Positions 59,281-64,000 of a stretch of 64,000 bases of DNA are shown piece by piece. Each line of letters begins with the position of its first letter. Position 1 is the first letter of the stretch. The notes beneath the pieces were generated by a model. It worked only from the letters and a program-made list of their open reading frames with translations. It was not told the DNA's origin and searched no databases. The translations under genes and the position numbers were made by a program. Source of the stretch: Otatea glauca (lineage: Eukaryota; Streptophyta; Magnoliopsida; Poales; Poaceae); contig CM070713.1 of NCBI GenBank assembly GCA_036346275.1, forward strand, positions 72,842,382-72,906,381, given 5' to 3'.

Positions 59281-60448
59281 GCATGTGTTGTAGGAAGATC
59301 TGGGGCGAATGTTAGCTTTGTGTACTGTGTAGTCTCCACACAACCTATTTTTAAGACCAATATATTATGAGTGCCTTTTTTTAATACACGTTGCCAATAG
59401 TATTTATTATTTTGTAGGTTGATGATTTAATTGCCGTATTTGTTATCTTTTATCAGCATAGTTGCAACAAGCACATGGTTCTTTGCCTTAGCCTCCGACC
59501 AACTGAGCACATGTTCGGTTAAATGCTCATCCTATACTTGAACAATTAACAAGTTAAACCTACAATTAAACATAAGAAGAAATATTTAAATATTATGCGC
59601 CGATTAGTTTTAATCAAACCATACCTTTTTGAAAATACTATAGATTTACCTTGTATCTAGGAGAGTGACCTCTCTATTGACTATACGGCGTGGAAAGGTT
59701 TTGTAGTACTCAAGATCACCAAAATGAACGACCACTCCAATTATATCTATATGAAATATTGTATGTTCAATTTTTGCCATCAATATATCATTTGATATTA
59801 TATTTGCTACTAAGGAATTTTGAGTCATACCTACAAATGTTTTGTTCGGACGTCCATAAACGTCTTCAAATGACATGAAATGCTTTGGGTAGTGAGGAAA
59901 ATCAACTCATACCGTGGAAGGTTCAACCGTTGTGCGGTTGGTTAGCAAGCACTCATAAGAGTTTCGGATGCTCCGAAATTGAACTACCTCGTAGTTAGGC
60001 TGGAATTGCACACGATAAATGATGTACTTACGACCTTCATTGAGTGCTAAGTTAAACCTATAAACATTTTTGTCTCTGACAATAACTTCTATTTTGAAAC
60101 CCTTTTAAGTTTAGAATAAATCATGTTAGTTAGCAGCAAAAAGAATTTTTTAGGGGTTGAATTACCATTGGACTTACAGCTTCATCCATTAAGATAAATT
60201 GAAGCAAATCACCGTTATCTTGAATAGGAAATTTGACATCTACCAAGACACAAATGCTCCAAGGCATGTCTACATCCCCGAATTCAATGTTGTCAAACTC
60301 CTTGAATCTAAAAAAATGAGCTCCTTTAAACATTTGGTCTACTTTTAATTAGATGGAAGAGATAGTCAAGTAAAACTCACGTAGGCACCACAGGGCTTTT
60401 AGAAAACAACGCGTACGTTCTCTTTCGTGTTCGATTAATTGGTGCCAT
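59280..60448 (-). pseudogene. Helitron-encoded RPA1-like single-strand DNA-binding protein, decayed
   Basis: Plant Helitrons often carry a gene for a replication protein A-like OB-fold protein. Exons on the minus strand: 60381-60448 (start ATG at 60446-60448, MAPINRTRKRTYALFSKSPV), 60178-60307, 59831-60101 and 59650-59746, all GT-AG and in phase. Later text follows near 59470-59545 (EHLTEHVLSWSEAKAKNHVL) and 59280-59345. Family-like phrases include YIIYRVQFQPNY and HFMSFEDVYGRPNKTF. Exon 3 has an in-frame TGA at 59907-59909, in STV*VDFPHYPKHF, probably from CGA. Its orientation and position match the RepHel gene, so it is read as part of the same Helitron. Confidence 0.8.
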
Positions 60449-62022
60449 TGAGCAGACATAGACATTTAGATGTTACAAAACCTTAAAAAATATTTTCTTT
60501 AATGGTGACAGGAGCATTTTCCACATTCAGTAATTCACATAACATTTTTGTGTTTCTCATGCAGTAATGCATTTAAGGCATGCAACATTTAAAATGATCA
60601 TTACATTACCATCCATTTCTTTTAAATATTTCAAGTAATATAGTCATACACAATGAATAAAGAGTACCACTGCATATAAATAAGCATTGAGAGAAGAGTA
60701 GAACTTGAGTAATGCCACACAACTCAATGCGTACAAAGGGTAGTTAGCTGAGAACCAATACTGTCCAAGCTCAATTCTGTAAGTACATAGACGCGTATCA
60801 TGACAGTGGCATACTCAAATGTTTCTTCTCTCTTGATTTTCTTAAATTGAGAGGCGTGCATGAATTTAGAAAGTGAGAGGTATGCTTACAAATAAAACAA
60901 GATGGCTGTTTGATCTGTGGTAAATAGTCAAATAGTTCAGGTATACGACTAATTGTAGTGTAATGCTCAAAAGCCAAGAGTGATATGCAAACAGAAAATA
61001 ACTGATATAGTGAGATGCATCCTCCTGTAAGCGCAGGGTCACCAGAAACTTTGAAAACAACAGGGTTCATAATATATTTTGATCATCTTGTAATGCATTT
61101 TTGGTACTACTTTTTATTATTATCCTGCTTGTACCGAACTATTAGCATCTTACCATTCTTGAGGTCAAAATGGGTTGAGTAGGATGCTTTGCAAGTAAAA
61201 CTTGATCAATGAGGTCATTTACCCAGCTTGCTTATTTTATTATGGACCTGCACGACACTTACAACTAGCCTTCTTATTTTTTCTGTGTTGAGTTGTAGTT
61301 TCGCTCTGTTGGAAACCATATCACCATATTTTTACTAAGGAATTTTGAAAGTTGACGGTATGTTCAAACTATTTGGCACAGAGCAAGACATCTCATGTCA
61401 GTACTACATAGTTGTATTGTACTGTGGTTAATGCCTGAAACAATTTTATTACTTAAACTTAAGGAAACAACCTAGCAGAATTTGATTAATTGCAAACCAC
61501 TGAGTGATTGTATGCAATATTGGAGCTTAGTCACGAGCCTCACGGCTTTAAAAGCTAGAGGTTTGTTTAATTTCCAGAGGATTTCTCTTGCCTTGATTTT
61601 GCCTTTTGTCTGAAATTAAAAAAGACTCATTCTATTACTGATCCTTTACTAAGCAACTCTATCTGGTTGTTGATCGAGTTTTCTTATGCAACATTGAACT
61701 TGAACTTCTATTGCTGCACCTGGTATATCTAGATATCCAGATGTTTTATTCTGTTAACGTAGCTGGGCACACCTTGATTGTGTTATTTCTATTAATAAAC
61801 CATTGGACAGTTGTCTACTCTTGCTATTCGTGAATGCCCTTCATAGCATGAACTTTTGGATAAAGTGCAAACATTGCTATATTTAACCTTCATGGGGTGT
61901 TGGAATGAGATGATGTTTCTTTTTTTCCCAGCAATCTTCAAGCAGAATTGCAATAGAGCATGTAGTATATTAGGCAAACATTCAAATCTTTAAGAATGAT
62001 ATTTGAGATGTTCAACTACTTC
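60449..62022. other. Unassigned; contains the unseen 5' end of the Helitron
   Basis: No gene or terminus was recognised. The text at 61100-62000 looks like ordinary intron or UTR sequence and could be host DNA or sequence captured by the Helitron. A minus-strand open frame at 60798-61070 (90 codons) has no recognisable feature. Confidence 0.35.
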
Positions 62023-62049
62023 CACTACTACAGAATGGTACATCACTAT

Positions 62050-62545
62050 CGCTTCATCTGTGTCGGTTCTTAAGTTTTTTGGAAGAAACGATTGTGATAG
62101 ATGACTTAGGAGAGGCATTAATCATAATCACTATCGGTTCTCAGGTTAGAAGTGATAGTGATGTAGCACTGGGAACATTACAATCGGTTCTTATGCGAGA
62201 AGTGATAGTGATGTGCATTATCATCACTATCGGTTTTCATATAAGAAGCGATAGTGATGAGCACGTACACATCACTATCGGTTCTTATTTAAGAAGCGAT
62301 AGTGATGATAATGCACATCACTATCGCTTCTCACAAAAGAACCGATAGTGATAGTGATGTGCATTATCATCACTATCGCTTTTTAAATAAGAACCGATAG
62401 TGATATGCGTGCTCATCACTATCGCTTTTTATGTGAACCGATTGTGATGACTATGATAATCACTATCGCTTGTCTTGTAAGAACCGATTGTGATGTCATG
62501 ATCACATCACTATCGCTTTTATATGAGAACCGATAGTGATGTACC
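62050..62545. repeat. Subterminal inverted repeats of CACTA 2
   Basis: About twenty copies of atcactatcg(g/c)tt and its inverse aa(g/c)cgatagtgat alternate, typically joined by short loops such as cttatttaag. They form head-to-head hairpins. This is the usual site of transposase binding in CACTA elements. Confidence 0.92.
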
Positions 62546-63619
62546 TCGTTAGGTTATTTATACCACTGAAGTGAACTCTTCTCTGTTATTGTTCGGAGGA
62601 GGTTTCTCCGCCGCCACCGAAAAAATAGCTCATATTACGTGGTTGGAAGCAATACTTTGGTGAGAAAATTTGAAATCCTCAAGGGTGGGTGTTAAGAGGG
62701 TAAATTTGAAGCCCTAACTTGAGGAGATTTCCTCATTTGCATAATTTGTGGTTTTCTTCAAAATGTGAGCATTCCTTCAAACCCCTTTAATTTTGCACTA
62801 TGTAATTTTGATATGTCGCAAGAAAGTTTAGATTGCTTTGGTATTGTGTATATCCTATCGATTCACACCCTTTATTCACAAGCATGTACACATGTACTTA
62901 ATTATCTTAATTTGTAGTGCTTTGATGTTAATATGGAATTATTATTCTTGTCACGATGAATGCTAGAGTTTAGGGTGCGGAACCTCGTCTCCGTTCGAGG
63001 ATGCTTGTTTATAAATATACCGAACGAAATGGCATATTTATAAGCGGCGGTCTCGAATTGTCCACGTTCTTTGGGCGATTCGAGGATATGTGCCGTGCAA
63101 GTTCTGGTGTGTTGTACAAGCTGCGAGTAGAGATTTGGTAGCGTCTCCTGGTATTCTCCGGATACACACCCTCTTGACTGTTGTCGAGGCGTGTATATGG
63201 AGAATAGCGAGATATTGAAATTTTCTCTAGAGTTGTACAATGGCTTAGGAACTTGTCGGAACCACATATCCTCGAATGGGATTAGGACTAAACCTATTTA
63301 GAGATTAGGAGTCATCGTTGGTACCCTTGTATTGTTTCGTTGTAGTCAAAAGATCATGAGGCTCTTGCACTATATAATTAGATTGTTTGATATCATTGTT
63401 CATGTTAAAAATGTATGTCTCTTATCTAGGAAATTGGAAGCTCTAAACCAGGGAAGAATCTAGGTATCGATCGGGAGTACATATTTCATATATGTTGCAG
63501 GAAATTGTCATCTATTTTGCAAAGGTAATATTAACTGAAATGATGTCTCAATATTTCAAATAACTAGCTTGCTGTCGCTCCAGTTTGTGCATAATTTATT
63601 GGGTGAAGTTTAATTGCAG

Positions 63620-64000
63620 ATGAACCGTAAGGAATGGATGTATGCAAAAAGTCGTGTGAGTGCTGAATTTCAGAGGGGTGTTAAGGAGTTCAAAAAAATT
63701 GCCGAAGAGGACATGGTGAGGAGGGGTGTAAACTTCATATATTGTCCTTGCATTGATTGCACCAATCTGAGAAGATTTAACAACTCAGCTCAAATTGAGG
63801 ACCACCTGATTCGACGTGGCTTCGTGAGGAATTACACGTGTTGGATCCATCACGGGAGGCAGTAGTACCTATTTGGTATGCAATGAAGACACGGTGGAAC
63901 CGGATGATGAGTTGCAATTTGATATGTTTGAGGAGGAGAATTTGGAGCAAATGTTGCGGGATGTGGAGGTAATTACACGAAGAGAGTTTGGAAAGTTTAA
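63620..64000 (+). pseudogene. CACTA transposase N-terminus (transposase-associated domain), frameshifted
   Basis: The exon begins after an acceptor (taattgcag) with ATG at 63620-63622: MNRKEWMYAKSRVSAEFQRG, then YCPCIDCTNLRRFN, then IEDHLIRRGFVRNYTCWIHH. This is the Cys-rich domain at the start of TnpD/Tnp2-type CACTA transposases, including the W-M-Y opening and paired CPC-x2-C cysteines. At 63857 the frame shifts by one base; reading continues as GSSTYLVCNEDTVEPDDELQ to the right edge. As read, the protein stops at a TAG at 63866-63868. A sequencing error or a real lesion is possible. The catalytic domain lies outside the window. Confidence 0.85.

Larger units (their letters stand above)
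42067..60470 (-). mobile_element. Degenerate autonomous-type Helitron with nested insertions
   Basis: The minus strand encodes both hallmarks of plant Helitrons: a RepHel protein and an RPA-like protein. The 3' terminus is read at 42067: on the minus strand it ends GCATGGGCACTGAACTAG, with the CTAG terminus typical of Helitrons, a short upstream stem (CCGT...ATGG) and an A on the plus-strand flank (A-T target). The 5' end could not be located; it should lie right of 60448, before the CACTA at 62023. Three later elements sit inside: a solo LTR (45580-49489), a hAT MITE within that LTR, and a Copia (50784-57226). Without them the visible Helitron is about 8 kb. It is no longer able to move by itself. 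Confidence 0.85.
62023..64000 (+). mobile_element. 5' part of a second CACTA (En/Spm) transposon
   Basis: The left terminus reads CACTACTACAGAATGG. The preceding TTC (62020-62022) would be the 3-bp target duplication. A dense block of subterminal repeats follows (62050-62545), then a TATA-like tatttata near 62567, an untranslated leader, and a coding exon with the plant transposase-associated domain (63620 on). The right end is outside the window, so the full element and duplication cannot be confirmed. Confidence 0.88.

Noticed and set aside
59650..60448. Host RPA1 gene
   Set aside because: It is short, contains a stop, and lies next to and in line with RepHel, as in plant Helitrons; a host origin is not excluded.
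62050..62545. Regular alternating repeats resembling a CRISPR array
   Set aside because: The repeats alternate in orientation, have loops rather than unique spacers, and lie next to a CACTA terminus in plant DNA.

Overview
This is a nuclear segment from a plant, almost certainly a grass (Poaceae, rice-like). The evidence is many short exons with GT-AG introns, GC-rich first exons, a plant exocyst gene, plant laccases, and Copia, CACTA, hAT, Stowaway/Tourist and Helitron elements typical of grasses. All calls come from reading the sequence by eye; no database search was run, and the species cannot be named.

Layout. (1) 1-7.5 kb: seventeen exons of SEC6 (exocyst subunit) on the minus strand, 528 codons, with the 3' part beyond the left edge. 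A LINE tail lies in one intron. (2) 7.5-10.6 kb: intergenic, with an AT-rich array and a Mutator-type foldback MITE. (3) 10.6-13.4 kb: a minus-strand RING-H2 protein gene whose expected ATG reads ACG. (4) 16.1-19.3 kb: a complete non-autonomous CACTA element (target duplication GCT). (5) 21.8-23.3 kb: a complete non-autonomous hAT element (target duplication GTTGTGTG), followed by a 1.3 kb AT-rich array. (6) 25.5-34.7 kb: a laccase pseudogene cut inside exon 2 by a 6.5 kb Copia retrotransposon (target duplication GATGA), with Stowaway and Tourist MITEs in its first intron. (7) 36.8-37.5 kb: a second LINE tail. (8) 38.6-41.7 kb: an apparently intact five-exon laccase (578 aa) in the same orientation, with a TATA box. 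(9) 42.07 to about 60.5 kb: a decayed Helitron (RepHel plus RPA-like genes, minus strand). It is interrupted by a solo LTR (TATAA), which itself carries a hAT MITE (ATTACTGA), and by a second Copia element (GTTTG). (10) 62.02 kb to the right edge: the 5' end of a second CACTA element with strong subterminal repeats and the first coding exon of a transposase.

Only three host genes look functional: SEC6 (vesicle tethering), the RING protein (probably ubiquitin transfer) and one laccase (apoplastic phenol oxidation). The rest is mostly nested transposons. The target-site duplications give a relative order of insertion: Helitron first, then the solo LTR and the Copia inside it, then the hAT MITE inside the LTR. 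Many inactivating changes in these elements look like C-to-T decay, as expected for methylated plant transposons. I found no clearly new biological system. The least explained items are the two AT-rich arrays, the CACTA family with repeated TTAAATTCGTGGG motifs, and the indel pattern that separates the two Copia copies.
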